Shown in pieces: positions 22,125 through 33,876 of a stretch of DNA of 64,000 bases. Position 1 is the stretch's first letter; each line of letters begins with the position of its first letter. The translations under genes were made by a program, and so were the position numbers. The notes under the pieces are model-generated. The model worked only from the letters and a program-made list of their open reading frames with translations, was not told the origin of the DNA and did no database searches. This stretch comes from Siphonodentalium dalli (Eukaryota; Mollusca; Scaphopoda; Gadilida; Siphonodentaliidae): contig CP136065.1 of assembly GCA_032622095.1 (NCBI GenBank), positions 243,907,474 through 243,971,473 of the forward strand, in the 5' to 3' direction.

Positions 22125-24900
22125 TTCACCAACAAAGAACGCTCTTTATGTTTACCAGCATAATATAAACAAACATCAGAAAAGTAACTTTTTATGCCTT
22201 TGTTCACATAACAATAACATACTGTTTATGCGATATTTCTTATTTGTATACGGACAAAGTCTGTCTACATTTTGATGTTCTTTCTGTTTGTGGTGGTTTT
22301 TTGACGGATGTAAATATTTTTCACAGGATACCCACCGCCAAGCCCAACCGTGTGTTTAAGATCTGAACCCTTAATATATCTTTTAAAAGAAGAATTATAT
22401 CTGGTTTTAGTATAGTTCTAGCTGTATCAGATTTCCAAAAATCAGTTGAGAATTGTTTTGAGCGAATAAGATTTATTAAAACAATGAAAAAATCAACATA
22501 TATACATGATTGTAAGAAAATTGATCTCTGAAATAATAAACAATATCTATGATGATAAAACATATATACAGCACGTGTTTATAACCGTGTTACAAGACAA
22601 CCTTATATTCTTGATGTAAAACCCTATCAATATCTATTGGACTGTAATCAAATCGATCTTAATGCAAGATATTCAAATCATTACAACTAATTTAAATATT
22701 TAGGTTGTAGATATTCTTACCCCACAACCCTTAAAATTTGCTAGATCAACAATAGCAATCTGACAAAAACCAAAATATAATTCTAATCAGATAGTTTAAA
22801 CTGGAATACTAATGGATATGACTAATTAAAATAGTCCAACATAAATAAGTATTTCATGACCGATACTAGGTGAAATTTTACATTGACTATATAGCAATAC
22901 ACTCTCTTATATATGCCAGGAATTTGAAACCTCGCATATATAAAAAATGTATTGACATTACAAGCAGGGACGCTTATTGACATTACAAGCAGGGATGCTG
23001 CATAAGGGGGGTATCCCTCCCCTCCATTCCGGCATCCCTGCTTACAAGGTTAATATAAATATTGTTTACCCGAAGACATTCTCTATATATCAACTCAAAA
23101 TCTTTAATACTATATCAGTATAGTTCCCCTCCCTATCATGAAAGGGGTTAACAATAAAAAAAAATCAACAAATATACATGGATGTAAGTTAACAAAAAAA
23201 TAGTGATCTAAAAAATAAATAAAGATATGTATAGCAGTTATCCCCAGTTAGCGTTAAACTTAAAACAAGAGTATTGCTAGAACACAATAAAATACACTCC
23301 TATTATAATTTTCAACAAAGAATCATAACTCTGATGAAAATTGAAAAGATAAAATCCAAATTCTTAACTTTTTATATATTTTGGGAATCATAAAGTGGAA
23401 TAAAAAAATATTTTTCTATCAAGTTCAGACTTAATAAAGTTATAATTTGGAAACGGAAAATTGAATGTGAAAATTGCAACAAAAAATAAATATGTTTCCG
23501 AGGGGTTGGGGAGGGGGTGGGGTGGAGGAAAAATTTGAAGTTATGTTCTATTTTAACTGACAAACTGAAATATAATTTGACCCCCTAAAGTTCAAACTTA
23601 CTAAAGTTACATTCGCAATCAAAAATACGGTTGGATTGGCAAGGGGTAATAATCTAATACAAAATTAACAAATAAAAATGTACATGATCATAAAACATAT
23701 TGCCATATGATTAGAGTATTACAAGGTATTATAGGATATTTATATTGATTTAGTTGTGATTTCATAAATATCTGTGTTGACGTATGGAATTCCAAATAAA
23801 AAAAAAAAACTTGTAAATCCATATACAGTAACGCCCTAAATACTCTACTCCTTAACCACAACAGAATTATGAGATTACAATGACTTGTTGCTGTTCGATG
23901 AATAGCAACACGTTATTGTTATCTCATAATTATGCTGTGGTTGAGGAAACGATTATTTAAGGCATTACTTATATATACTATTTACCGAACAATGAACCGA
24001 AAAATATGGATGAACAGATGGACAGACAGAACAAAAAAATTATACCAGAACAAATAAGCGTTTAAAATCTATATGATAATAAAACATGTCTCAAAATCAC
24101 CAACGGATTACAATGTATACATCTATATTTATATTGAGATAGTAGTTTAGTTATTGTATACTATTATAACAAAACCATTTAGTCATGACGTCTGTCGTAT
24201 AATACGTTGGTTTCTGAGGTAGAGTGACGTGAATGCACGGATGATATGGATGAGTGATTACAAATACAAATGTTTTTTAAAAGATCTATAAAAATTAGAC
24301 TGTTGACCTTATACGGAACATAATATAGAATGGATGGATGCATATGAATCCTGTTACAATAGTTAAAAACATGAACTTTTTATCAAGTTGAACTGAACTA
24401 ATAAGATGAGAGCAATGACGTTTTTTTGTAATAGACTAGTTTTTTACATAACAAAATATAGAATTAGTTATTTCAAAACAATATAAAAAAAAAAAAATGT
24501 ACATAGTTGAGCAACTGGAATAGAATTCTGAGTATTATCTGTATATAGTGCTGAACAGTTAAGGTAGGTTATTACGCTTACTGGACATTTTAGAGTCTGA
24601 GATAGATTGTGAACTTTGATGACCTATTTCAAAACAAAATACTTATTTATACCATGATATATTCAAATGGACTTATAATACAACAGCTTTTGTTTCCCTA
24701 GCACGTTTTGAGGTATTCATTTCAGATATTGTATAGCAATGAAGTATTCTATTCTATTCAGCATCACGATACGAAAATGTTTTATTCAAAACAAATATTA
24801 TTTGTTGTCCTATAAGAAGTCTTGATTTTAAACCAAAATCACAGGCATCTGATCTGAGTAGAAGTACTGACGCTACCTATACAAACAATTAAACAGCACT
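22125..24900. other. AT-rich intergenic DNA; no gene recognised
   Basis: No ORF here shows a domain or coding character. A small inverted repeat ('gcagggatgc' ... 'gcatccctgc') surrounds a G/C-rich core at about 22985-23042, next to a 26-bp tandem doublet ('cattgacattacaagcaggg'). A MITE hairpin at 23828-23970 is listed separately. Confidence 0.5.
23828..23970. mobile_element. Palindromic MITE, full copy
   Basis: The two halves are imperfect reverse complements: 'agtaacgccctaaat' and 'ccacaacagaattatgagat' on the left, 'atctcataattatgctgtgg' and 'atttaaggcattactt' on the right, with a short central 'gttgctgttcgatgaatagcaac'. Half-copies of the same family occur at about 25668-25775, 26690-26800 and 62214-62312. 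No coding capacity. Confidence 0.7.
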
Positions 24901-25667
24901 ACACCATCATCTTAAAAAAAGTATGGCAGAAAGCAGTAACAGCACTACAATGGATGGAAACAACACTATACTATCTACACCATCTAAAAAAGATATAGGA
25001 TACACAGTTCATTGGTAACCAACATTGCCTCCGGATCACTCTATGGAAAGGGAAACCATACATGCATGTTTTTGACAATGGGATGAATAGTTCATTTTTA
25101 TGACTTTACCAGAAGCTAAATATTTTAAAAGCCTCTGGAATGAGTTATTGCTACAGATGATGACTATGACCGGCATGCCTGACAATGGTTGTGTGGACTT
25201 CCACAGAATGATCTTAGCTGAGCGGACCTCTCAAAATTTCACTGGATGGGAGAAAATGGTAAAACTAAGAAAGGATAATATGGAGAGGTTCGCTCTCCTT
25301 ATATCGCAGAAACTCCATACAAAGAATGGAAAAACTTTTTCTGGAGTTAGACTGTCTTTCGATCAGTTAAAGTATATAAACGATTCACCATACATTTATG
25401 TGATGGAGTCAATGGTTCCTGACCCTGGAAGCTATTTCAAGAAGGTATGTATTATATTAATACCCAATTAAAAGGTCAGCACTTTTTAACAGTTGTATCT
25501 ATTCTTGAGTGTCTAAAAATAACGATTATAAATATCTTGAAGATTTTAATATCGCTGTAATATAACGTACGATGATAAATATGAAATAAAAGTTATCCGA
25601 AAATTGGATAGAAATATAAATTCAGGACTTATTTATGGATTATTTTTTTTGAATTTATTGGTGAGCT

Positions 25668-25775
25668 TTCCGATGAATGGCAACAAGCCATATTTCTGAC
25701 TGAATCCTGAACAGTTAAATATAATTCTGTTGTGGTTAAGTGATCAATTACTTTGGGGTATTACTGTATATTTAC
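25668..25775 (+). repeat. MITE half-copy
   Basis: Carries 'gaatggcaacaagccat', 'aattctgttgtggttaag' and 'actttggggtattact', matching one arm of the 23.8 kb hairpin and the 62.2 kb fragment. Lies in the first intron of the proposed PC4-like gene. The rest of 25450-26090 shows nothing else recognisable. Confidence 0.6.
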
Positions 25776-26095
25776 TCATACCTGTATATATAATTAGACA
25801 CTCAAGAACATTTGACATGTATTGAGATCTGTAATATTCTGAAAATTTAATAGCTGAGTCGATCAGGTTTTCGTCTTACTCTGGTGGAACGTCTTGGCTG
25901 ATTAGTTTGGCTGCCATAGGATTTCATCTTACGTGTTACATATGTGATGCAATTCTTGATACAAGTTGACAATGCTATCTGTACAATAAGAAGTAATCGT
26001 CTGAAGTAGGCTGTGATAGCCAAAGCTATACAAATCAGTATACCTAAAAAAGAATATTACAGATCTCAATTAATGTCAAATTAAAAAGTTAATAA

Positions 26096-28196
26096 TTAAT
26101 CTTGCTTGACGAACGGTCTAACTCTCCTTACGGTGATGGGTGATTCAAATTCAATAACTTCCTCGTCGAGAGTTTTGCTGGCAGATAGAGCACGGCATCT
26201 TTTGTAGATGATTGCCGTGGCGGCAACAGCAATGACAATGACGACAAGTCCTATTGCAATAAATCCTACAATCCACTTCCAATTTGTCATATCTTTACTA
26301 GTAGTGTCAGGGTCCATAAATAAAATGATTAGTATAAAACATACATATAGCTATGCTAAAAGCAATCAGTTACCAAAATCTTAGATTAATAATATATATA
26401 TTTTGAGTGATACAATAAAGATAGCTCAAGAATAGAACTTGACAGATAACCAAAGATTGAAATATACCAGATTGTATTCTCACATAGATATACTAAGCAA
26501 TTACAATATATAAATGGATAAATAAGGAGTGTTTTTTATCATCTTGTGAGAAATATAAACAAGTTTTGAAGACTTAATTATAGTTTACAACTAGTAAATT
26601 TAACAAATAAAACTGATAACATTTTGTTAATTTTTCTTCAATTGAATTTACATAAAATATACTCTCAGTTGACTAATAATCATAATACACTACAGTAATG
26701 TCTACAAAGTAATTGGTCGCTTAACGACAACAGAATTATAGGGTAATATTGCATGATTTAGGGAAATATACCTTGCTGTCATCTGGAAAGCTAGCTTTGT
26801 GATAAATAGGAACAAGTTATATTTCCATTAATAATTTTGATCTAAATCCCCATTTTCCCATTATTAGTATTAAATAATTATGACTATTAGACAACTGAGA
26901 GTAGTTAAGTTTGAATACTTACTTTCTATTATAGATGAAGTAGTTTCCACAATCGACTCACTTAATTCCACGATCCATTTGGTTGACGAAAATCTTGGTG
27001 AATTGATAGTGGAACTGCTAACCTTGCTGGTTTTCGATCTTTCTGATATTGTTGTTGTTGTTGTTGATTTCTACAATTAAAAAAAATAATAATTTATTGA
27101 CAGGAGTTTATGACTTCAAAGAGGTCTGTGACATCATTTGGATCAACATCCATTGAACCACCAGCAAAAGTTGCTAGGAGAGTGGTATTGACTGCAAGCA
27201 GTACTAAAACAAAGGTTTGTACATATATTATACTATTGCTCTGATTTCAATTAGCTCAAAATATAAATATAGTAATTTTTAATGAATAAACTGAAGTCAT
27301 ATCTCATTTTATTATATAATTATTTTGAGTACATATGTATTTATACATTAATACATAACCAGCCCTTTTAATTCAGATTGTTTGGCTTCGGCAATCTGCT
27401 ACGGCAACCCTTTATCGTGGCCCAGCATATGGCGAGAGCCATGAGAATGATAGACTCCAATAGTGTACGGGTGGAGCCAATCCATGAAATAGATCTGGAT
27501 TTTGATGTCATTGAGACGGAGATTCAATACGAAAGTCAAGGTGAAACTGTAGAAGTGGACTGATCAAAAGGTAAATATATCATTTGTTATATATACTGAT
27601 ACATGCATGTATAGCGAAAATACGATACATGACATTGACAATTCCCTGATTCGCGATATAACGATACAGTGTCAATAATCACTGTATCGATACTGTATCG
27701 CGATACACGATATTCATATCGTTAGAAAATGATAATTTATATTAATCATTACATCTCTAAAACTATAGTTGACCATTGACTAAGAGTTGTAAACAATACA
27801 TTGCATTTGGATAACTGTTTTTAAAAAGATAAAACTTACCTGATCAGAGTGAGACTGAGAGTGTGATACGTGAGGCAAACATTCTTCCTTGTCCAGATAT
27901 ATAATTATATTGTTCAACACAAAATTTTGAATAGATAACAAGTTGCAATTTATAGTCGAATTGAGCGACTTTTGGATGATAAGCATCTGTAGACTGTTAC
28001 CGGCATTTTCGATTTTGACTGTGCCGAATGACAAAACACCTTCATTGACACACGCTGTGTTGGATCCTGCATAGCAGAATAAATCCACCCCTCGATTATC
28101 TTCTGTACAGTCCTCCGGTACATTAACATCGCACCCATTGACACAAGTGTATGTAAAAACACATACAATAGTGAAGATAATACAAATTGTTTCCAT
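26096..28196 (-). CDS. Spliced type I membrane protein: signal peptide, Cys-rich head, Ser/Thr stalk, TM (locus 2)
   Basis: Three-exon model, about 233 residues. Exon 1, 28196-27840: signal peptide (ICIIFTIVCVFTYTCV) and a Cys-containing head; ends CAG|GTAAGT at phase 0. Exon 2, 27070-26923: starts after TTTTTTTTAATTGTAG, is Ser/Thr-rich (STTTTTISERS), ends A|GTAAGT at phase 1. Exon 3, 26292-26096: a transmembrane segment (WIVGFIAIGLVVIVIAV), then a basic stop-transfer (YKRCR) and a short cytoplasmic tail. All phases are compatible. This looks like a small cell-surface receptor or mucin-like glycoprotein. Exons interleave with the plus-strand PC4-like gene without exon overlap. Family members appear at 13.6, 48.3 and 61.5-62.7 kb. 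No known family recognised. Confidence 0.6.
26690..26800 (-). repeat. MITE half-copy (inverted)
   Basis: 'caaagtaattggtcgctta' and 'cgacaacagaattata' are the reverse complement of the 25.7 and 62.2 kb fragments. Lies inside the second intron of the membrane-protein gene. Confidence 0.5.
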
Positions 28197-28555
28197 CTTT
28201 GATTCTTTAACTCTTCGATTTTCCTTTGTTTGCAAGAGGACACGTGACTTGTTGGGCGGGGGAAAAGCCTCCCTTCCAACAAATTGTATTACTCCCGTCG
28301 ATAGGAATTTATTAATTCTATAATTGTGTTTTATTTTTCAGGAATGAAGACACGATGTATTACTGGGAATTATGTAGACAAATTAATTATATATAATCTT
28401 ATATAATATTGGGAAATATTTAAAAAATTGGGATAATCTAATTTGTGTTTGTTTTTTATATATATACATGGGAGGGAATAGGAAGATCTTCCTATGTACT
28501 GTTTTAAGAGCGACTGGTTCCTATCCCCCTAGTACTTTCATACTATTTCACTGTA

Positions 28556-28814
28556 TTAATACTTACGATCGTAAAAATAAGCTTTTACTTGTCTCGGTGG
28601 TGGTAGTCCAAATGAGTCGAAGTATAGCTGATATTCCATTGAATAACATCAATGTCCAGTGTTCTCCTGGCTGATCCGATGAGTGCGTGTTCACAATATA
28701 TGCTTGAATATGCTGTGGTTTCTTCTCTGGTAACAGATCTCTAGCACAAACATGTGTGTTAAGTTTACACAACCAGGAATTGTCCAGAATATATTGAAGT
28801 TCAGCTGTCTGCAT
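28556..28814 (-). pseudogene. Maverick lineage B: adenain-type cysteine protease, truncated
   Basis: N-terminal half has the family look (LLPEKKPQHIQAYIVNT ... PGEHW), in which the His of GEHW is the catalytic His. A frameshift near 28650 then places the catalytic Asp context (YFDSFGLPP) in another frame; that frame stops at 28556. The C-terminal part with the nucleophile Cys is absent, so the protease is truncated and this is probably the broken end of element B. Normal role: virion maturation. Start overlaps the stop of the next gene upstream on the minus strand. Confidence 0.75.
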
Positions 28815-29238
28815 CGTTGTAATTCTCTTTGACTCGCTGTGACCACATCAGAGTCCACTCTGCGTCGAATTTTTTGCGGTTGAGCTCCAAACTGTTTCTC
28901 AGATGATCCCACATGACGTATGCTTCGAACTTCTCCTTGCAGTGTGGGTTTAACTCCATCAGCTTCGGGAACCATCTTTCCATAACATTGTATATGTCAA
29001 GTTTAATCAGCGCTAAGTCGATAAACTGGTTTGTCCAATCATCAGTTGTAGAGAACAAACACAGAACATGTTCACGTTGACTAGGATGTTCTATTTTACA
29101 TCCTTCACAGTTTGCTGACACTTCCTTGCGAATAAGTTCTTGTAGTTCTTCAATCATAGCGTTGTTGAGTGTGTCCAAGATCAGGTTCCATCTCGGAGCA
29201 AAGTTTTGTGAACATTGGTATTCTTCATAGTAGTCCAT
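28801..29238 (-). CDS. Maverick lineage B: conserved Cys/His late protein
   Basis: 145 codons, intact. Contains Cys-x2-Cys then PSQREHVLC (CEGC ... HPSQREH, residues about 45-60), the same signature as the lineage A proteins at 1717 and 48547; probable zinc-binding. Located between the major capsid gene and the protease. Function unknown to me; conservation across both lineages argues for a structural or late role. Confidence 0.65.
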   Translation of the reverse strand: MDYYEEYQCSQNFAPRWNLILDTLNNAMIEELQELIRKEVSANCEGCKIEHPSQREHVLCLFSTTDDWTNQFIDLALIKLDIYNVMERWFPKLMELNPHCKEKFEAYVMWDHLRNSLELNRKKFDAEWTLMWSQRVKENYNDADS

Positions 29239-29259
29239 AGCTGTGATGTGAACTCCATC

Positions 29260-30561
29260 CTAATAGTCAGTAAGCACTTCTCTCAAAGCTGTGATCTCTA
29301 TTTCACTGTCAAATTCAGCATACACCAAAACGTTGACGGCTGTAGTGAGAGCTGTCAAGAACTGAAGCTCCAAACGCAGGTTCCCTGTCTTTATAGGATG
29401 TAGATGTCCCTCGTCGCTTCCTTGGTCCGGTGTCAAGTCGAAACCCCACAAACAATAACCATTCATATATTCTTTTAAATTAATGCCAATTGATTTGTTA
29501 ACACCAAACATTCCTAAAGATTGATACAAAGATAAATATGATCTGAGACATTGTTTTGTTGCGAAGTTTGGTTCAAATGGACGGTTATGTATTGTATGAC
29601 CGTCTTGACTAACTTCCAATTTATTCAAACTGAAATGTTTGAAGTGGAATGGATTGGTACCCAAATCTCCATTCATATCTTTATTTTCGACCAACGCAAT
29701 AAAAAGTCTCTTTGGTAATTGTCCTTGAAATAAGTCTTCAATTTTTTATCTAAGTCCAGTACTAATTGTGAAAGTTTTTATTTCTACTCGTCTGATAGGT
29801 ATTTTCATTTTTGACTGGACAATTTCTTGATTTAATTTATTTGAGACCGCTGGAAAGAGACTAACTGTTCTGACATGGAACACTGCTGATTCGAAAACAA
29901 TTTGTCCATCCTCGGCGCCAATGAGGCAAAATTTTGATGGTGATCTGTTTAATCTGATACGAATTTCAATTCCATTTGGTAAATATTTTTCTTGAAGAAA
30001 CAGATCAGTGTGTAAGCGTCCACATAGTTCAACAATTTTACTACCACCGATCAAACTTTCTCTAGAAGTTAATCCAGCATTGCCACCACCTTTTGTATTC
30101 TCTTCAAATTGTTCTGCTGTATCGCCATACCACATTTCTAAATTTGCTAATTGATTATCTTTATATTCGGGAGAGTATCCCAACAGATTTTCGAAATATG
30201 CTCGGTATGGGTAAGTGTCAGAATTCGAAGTTATCAATTTGTTGTTCAAGTAAACATCGATACTGCTGAACATGCTATGAAAGAAATTGTTAACAGGTGC
30301 TAATTCCGTACCAGCTACCAAATTAGTTCCATCTTTTTTTGTAATTTTGAATTTCACATAAAGATAAGATTGATTAATATCTGTCCACTTTTCGGTTTGA
30401 GATGGTATGACAAACTCTATCGGAGCAGAATTATTCAGCGGTGCAATCGGATGATTTTCGATCCACTGCGATTCTGACATTGTAGCCACCGTTGGTGGAA
30501 CATGTGTTATATCAAGTTCCGATTTATTGCATTCGCATGATCCATTTACCATTTGTGCCAT
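29260..30561 (-). pseudogene. Maverick lineage B: major capsid protein, one nonsense codon
   Basis: One continuous frame of about 433 codons interrupted only by a TAA at 29746-29748. The N-terminal 271 codons contain the double jelly-roll segments that align with lineage A (SAPIEFVIPSQ, SYLYVKFKITKKDG, FFHSMFSSIDVYLNNK, 'NAGLTSRESLIGGSK'). The C-terminal 160 codons carry on in frame after the stop. A single lesion in an otherwise clean gene suggests a young element. Role: main virion shell protein. Confidence 0.88.
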
Positions 30562-30563
30562 GA

Positions 30564-30938
30564 TTAATCAAAAATATCAAGAGCTCGACTGCTAGGATGT
30601 TTTTTCGACTGACTTTTTCGGCGTTTGACAGCTGAATGATTCATTTTTGAATTCGCTACTCTTTTTCTAGGTTTTTGTCTCGAGTTCAAAATTTGATTTT
30701 TAGCTTGTGTGCCAAAAGATTTTAAAGCTTTTTTACCTTCAGATATCAACGCTTCTTTCGGACTTTTACCTTGATTAATAATTTCATCTGCAACACCAAA
30801 AGTGTGTTTTTTCGCAAGTTGTAAAGCTGTCTGACCAATCGGTTTTAGAAATGGTACAGCAGATCTCATAACTGATTTGAAAATTGAACCAATACCGTTA
30901 CCATATTGCCGTGGTACACCTCTATACACGGGGAACAT
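30564..30938 (-). CDS. Maverick lineage B: basic minor virion protein (adenovirus core/pVI-like)
   Basis: 124 codons, intact. The N-terminus has GNGIGSIFKSVMRSAVPFLK, an amphipathic/hydrophobic helix reminiscent of membrane-active or core proteins in adenovirus-like capsids. The middle is alanine/lysine rich and the C-terminus basic (SRQKPRKRV ... VKRRKSQSKKH). Two bases separate it from the major capsid gene and five from the penton-like gene, so transcription is probably shared. Assignment by composition and gene order. Confidence 0.6.
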   Translation of the reverse strand: MFPVYRGVPRQYGNGIGSIFKSVMRSAVPFLKPIGQTALQLAKKHTFGVADEIINQGKSPKEALISEGKKALKSFGTQAKNQILNSRQKPRKRVANSKMNHSAVKRRKSQSKKHPSSRALDIFD

Positions 30939-30943
30939 TGTTT

Positions 30944-31795
30944 TTAGAACTCCTCTCGTTTTCTGAAATGCAGCTTCGCCAAAGACTTACCACCAATAAA
31001 CTGAATTGATTTTCCTGTGTCGCCGCTTATATTTACACTAATTTTGTCAAAGTATGACTTTGAAACTGGAACATAATGTAAATTTAAAAATTCATGTTTT
31101 ACATGTAATCCGTCGATATCTCTTTTAATTCTGAAAGAAACAACTCGTAAAATTTGTACTTCAACATTTCCAACAATTGTGAAATCGGCAATATCAGAAT
31201 AAACAAACATTTGATTATGACCAACAAACAAATCTACACCAAACGGAAATCTATTATTTGAATAAAAATCTTCAGAAGCGTTTTCAGTTTTGTAACCCAA
31301 CTTGTGTAAAAGACATTGTGGTAATTCAATTCCTAGTTTTGGGATACTTACACTCTTGCGAATAATTTTCACACGTTTTGTAACTTTTGAGTACTTGATG
31401 TGAAATCCGTATTCGTTTTGCATTGCTTCTCCAAGTGTTTCATCAATTACATCTTGCATTGTATCAAGTAAATCTGCCGCAGAGCTATACGAACCTTCTC
31501 GTATCTGTATTTCAATTGCACGAACGCCATCAGGTCTCGTAAATATCTTTTCTTCAAAACGATTTTGAAGAACAGACAGTATTATTGCATCAGTTGTAAT
31601 CAAATTGAATTTACACGAATCCCCTGTATCATTGTATGTTTCTGAAGGTGTTATCAGTTCGACTAATGCAACTTCCCATTTTTCTTTATCAATTTGAATT
31701 GGTTTTGGTAATTGTACAGTAAAACAACATTGAGAATTGTTTGGATACATTACCATTGAACTGTCGCTCGGAATTGTAATGTAGAAAGAATTCAT
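30944..31795 (-). CDS. Maverick lineage B: penton-like minor capsid protein
   Basis: 283 codons, intact. Opens with the typical FYITIPSDSSMVMYPNNSQ, then FTVQLPKPIQIDKEKWEVAL, the conserved start of Maverick penton-like proteins; 'PQCLLHKLGYKTE' and 'NQMFVYSDI' are later blocks. It is full length and undamaged. Role: pentameric vertex protein of the virion. Adjacent to the major capsid gene as in lineage A. Confidence 0.82.
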   Translation of the reverse strand: MNSFYITIPSDSSMVMYPNNSQCCFTVQLPKPIQIDKEKWEVALVELITPSETYNDTGDSCKFNLITTDAIILSVLQNRFEEKIFTRPDGVRAIEIQIREGSYSSAADLLDTMQDVIDETLGEAMQNEYGFHIKYSKVTKRVKIIRKSVSIPKLGIELPQCLLHKLGYKTENASEDFYSNNRFPFGVDLFVGHNQMFVYSDIADFTIVGNVEVQILRVVSFRIKRDIDGLHVKHEFLNLHYVPVSKSYFDKISVNISGDTGKSIQFIGGKSLAKLHFRKREEF

Positions 31796-31899
31796 ACTTT
31801 CAAAATTTCTGCCGACTGATTTTTCAAATATTTCAAACGCGGTGTTGGTAAAATGTATCCTAAAGAACTACTGAGTAAAATTAACCACAGTTCGTTATT

Positions 31900-32056
31900 T
31901 TAACTTTGTAAACTTAAATGAACAATTGCTGTAGCGATTATACCAACAATTATAATAATTTGTGTAAAATATGGTTACTTGATTTTTTGCAATTTTTTCT
32001 CCACAGATTTGAAATTGTGATGGAGCATCCAGACCAACTGAACCATTTTGAGACAT
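31900..32056 (-). pseudogene. Maverick lineage B: small membrane protein, frameshifted
   Basis: ATG at 32056, eleven bases after the integrase stop. The first about 27 codons (GSVGLDAPSQFQICGEK) continue in a frame that reads into Tyr/Asn/Cys-rich sequence, but a one-base shift near 31975 gives a clean hydrophobic helix (QIIIIVGIIATAIVHL) ending at 31900. This pattern suggests a ~50-residue single-span protein with a single indel. Too small for a standard gene finder. Function unknown. Confidence 0.5.
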
Positions 32057-32066
32057 GTTAAAAGTT

Positions 32067-33161
32067 TTATACCAAATTTGTGGCAGGAATCCAACTGTCA
32101 AATTTTTTAGGATAACCAGCCCAATGAACTTTAATTTCTCTAACTGATTTACCAGCAACTTTTCTTGAACGCTTACCAACAACTGATTCAATTTCGTAAA
32201 CTTTATTATCTTTTATATGTTGAATTTCTTTACCATAAAATGATCCTGCGATGTTTTCACCATCTAAATCTACTAATTTGTAAGTTAATGGTGTACTTTT
32301 ACAAACTCTACTAATTTTGAACATTTCTTTTGTCCAATTTGGAAGATATCCTTTATCAAAAGTTCTCTTTGTTTTATTTATTCTAACAAAATCTCCAACT
32401 TTCAAGATCTTATCTTTTTTCGTTTTTAACTTTCCATAAAGATTTCTGGAAACTTCAATTTCATTTTCTCGAGTTACTAAAACTGGTGCCATCTTAATAC
32501 TTCTATGAAAACTTTTGTTGTAAGAATTCACAAAATCGTGCAAAACATCATTGTATTTCAAAGTTTGATTATGTGTAAAATATTTCCACATCTTTGTTTT
32601 CAACGTCCGTTGAAAACGTTCAACTATACTTGCTTTTGTCTCTGGATTCTCTGTTGTGAAAAAATGAATTTTCTTAGATTTCAAAAATTGTAAAAATAAT
32701 TTATTTTTGAATTCTGAACCTTTGTCAGATTGAAATGAAACAGGTTTTCGTTTTGATGATTTGAGAATTTTCTGAAATGTTTTAACTAAAGTTTTACCAG
32801 TTTTGTCTTTAATTTTTTCAACTCATGCAAATTTTGAGAACACATCAATAACACAAAATAAATATCTGTAATTGTCATTGTGCTTTTGCGAAGTTTGCAA
32901 ATCTGCCAAATCAGCTTGCCACTGAATATCAATTCCTGCAACAATAGTTTTACGTCTGCGAAATTTCCGAACAATTGGTTTGTGCAAAGTGTATGTTTTT
33001 TGCCATTGTAACCATTTTTTAACATCTGAAAGTTTAATTTTGTTTTTTGTTTCTTTCGCATTTTTAAAAAGTTGATTTGCTCCACTGAAACCACCAACTT
33101 CTTTTGGATTGTAGTAAATTTCAGTTAGAAGTTTGTCAAATTTTATGTAAGTGGGGACCAT
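32067..33161 (-). pseudogene. Maverick lineage B: integrase with chromodomain, one nonsense codon
   Basis: About 364 codons in one frame, interrupted by a TGA at 32823-32825 (context FSKFA-stop-VEKIKDK; probably a mutated Trp codon). Domains: N-terminal YYNPKEVGGFSG block; catalytic Asp in WQADLADL; second Asp in SDKGSEF; catalytic Glu in SIVERFQR; C-terminal chromodomain-like VHWAGYPKKFDSWIP. Length and order match Maverick integrases. The N-terminal end overlaps the neighbouring gene by 19 bases. Confidence 0.9.
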
Positions 33162-33863
33162 CCTTTCAAAATAGATTTTCTGGTTTTAGGAAAACTTTGA
33201 GGTGTGAAAATATCAACTGAACGTTTTCTTGACTTGCCACTGCTAGGAGTTGCATGAGGTGTATGAAACTCATCACCAGTGTGACCTTCTTTTAAATGTC
33301 TTTGTATCCACAACCATCGATTCCTGTTACCTACATAATCTTGTGGTACATTAAGTTCCCCCAATCCGCGTAGGAATGTTTCATAACCAACTGGGTCAAA
33401 ACCTTTTCGGTGACGAACAACATCGTTTATCAAATCAATTATATTTGATCCAGTAACTGTTTCTGTTCCATAAATTAATTGTCCACGATCATCCCATCTA
33501 AGTTTAGGATTAGTTGACAACAATGTTAAAATTTGTTGTGCTTTACCACGAAGTTTAGATGGCACACTTTCCAATATATGTTCACTCATTTTCCCAAAGT
33601 TTTCAGATAACTTTTGTTCAGGTAAACTGAATTTTGAATTTAAAGATTTTTGTGAAGTTTTCAATTTGTACAAATTTTCTCCAAATAACTGACTTTTCTG
33701 ATTCAGAAATATTTTTATCATAAACTGATTTCAATTCTTTGTAAGAATCTGAAACATTTGAAATTGCAGGATCCGGAGGTAATTGAGGTTTATTCATTTC
33801 TGACATTTTCCATTGTTTGAAATCTTCCAACATTCTGAATGGTACAATAACCATTTTCTTCAT
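33143..33863 (-). pseudogene. Maverick lineage B: conserved pre-integrase protein, frameshifted
   Basis: Two overlapping ORFs (33863-33618 and 33721-33143) need one frameshift near 33680-33700. The N-terminus KMVIVPFRMLEDFKQWKM parallels lineage A 5812. The C-terminal part has KLRWDDRGQLIY, SNIIDLINDVVRHRKG and 'PVGYETFLRGL', a block I associate with a widely conserved Maverick protein of unknown function. It sits directly upstream of the integrase on the minus strand. Confidence 0.65.
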
Positions 33864-33876
33864 ATTTATTTGAGAT

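Larger units (their letters stand above)
24923..27563 (+). pseudogene. Spliced PC4-like gene with acidic C-terminal tail (locus 2)
   Basis: Proposed exons: a 5' part from the ATG at 24923, the long ORF 25100-25444, 27104-27214 and 27426-27563. The 25100-25444 exon ends KK|GTATGT (phase 0). The next exon starts after a TTTATTGACAG acceptor and is phase 0 at both ends; it holds a basic patch (KVARR). The last exon after GTGGCCCAG is phase 0 and ends in an acidic run (EIDLDFDVIETEI). Two PC4-like units are suggested: 'ITLWKGKPYMHVF' before 25100 and 'SGVRLSFDQLKYI' near 25345. Frame breaks near 25015 and in a T-run near 25095 separate the 5' part, so it is either damaged or mis-assembled. Interleaved with the antisense membrane gene. 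Confidence 0.45.
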
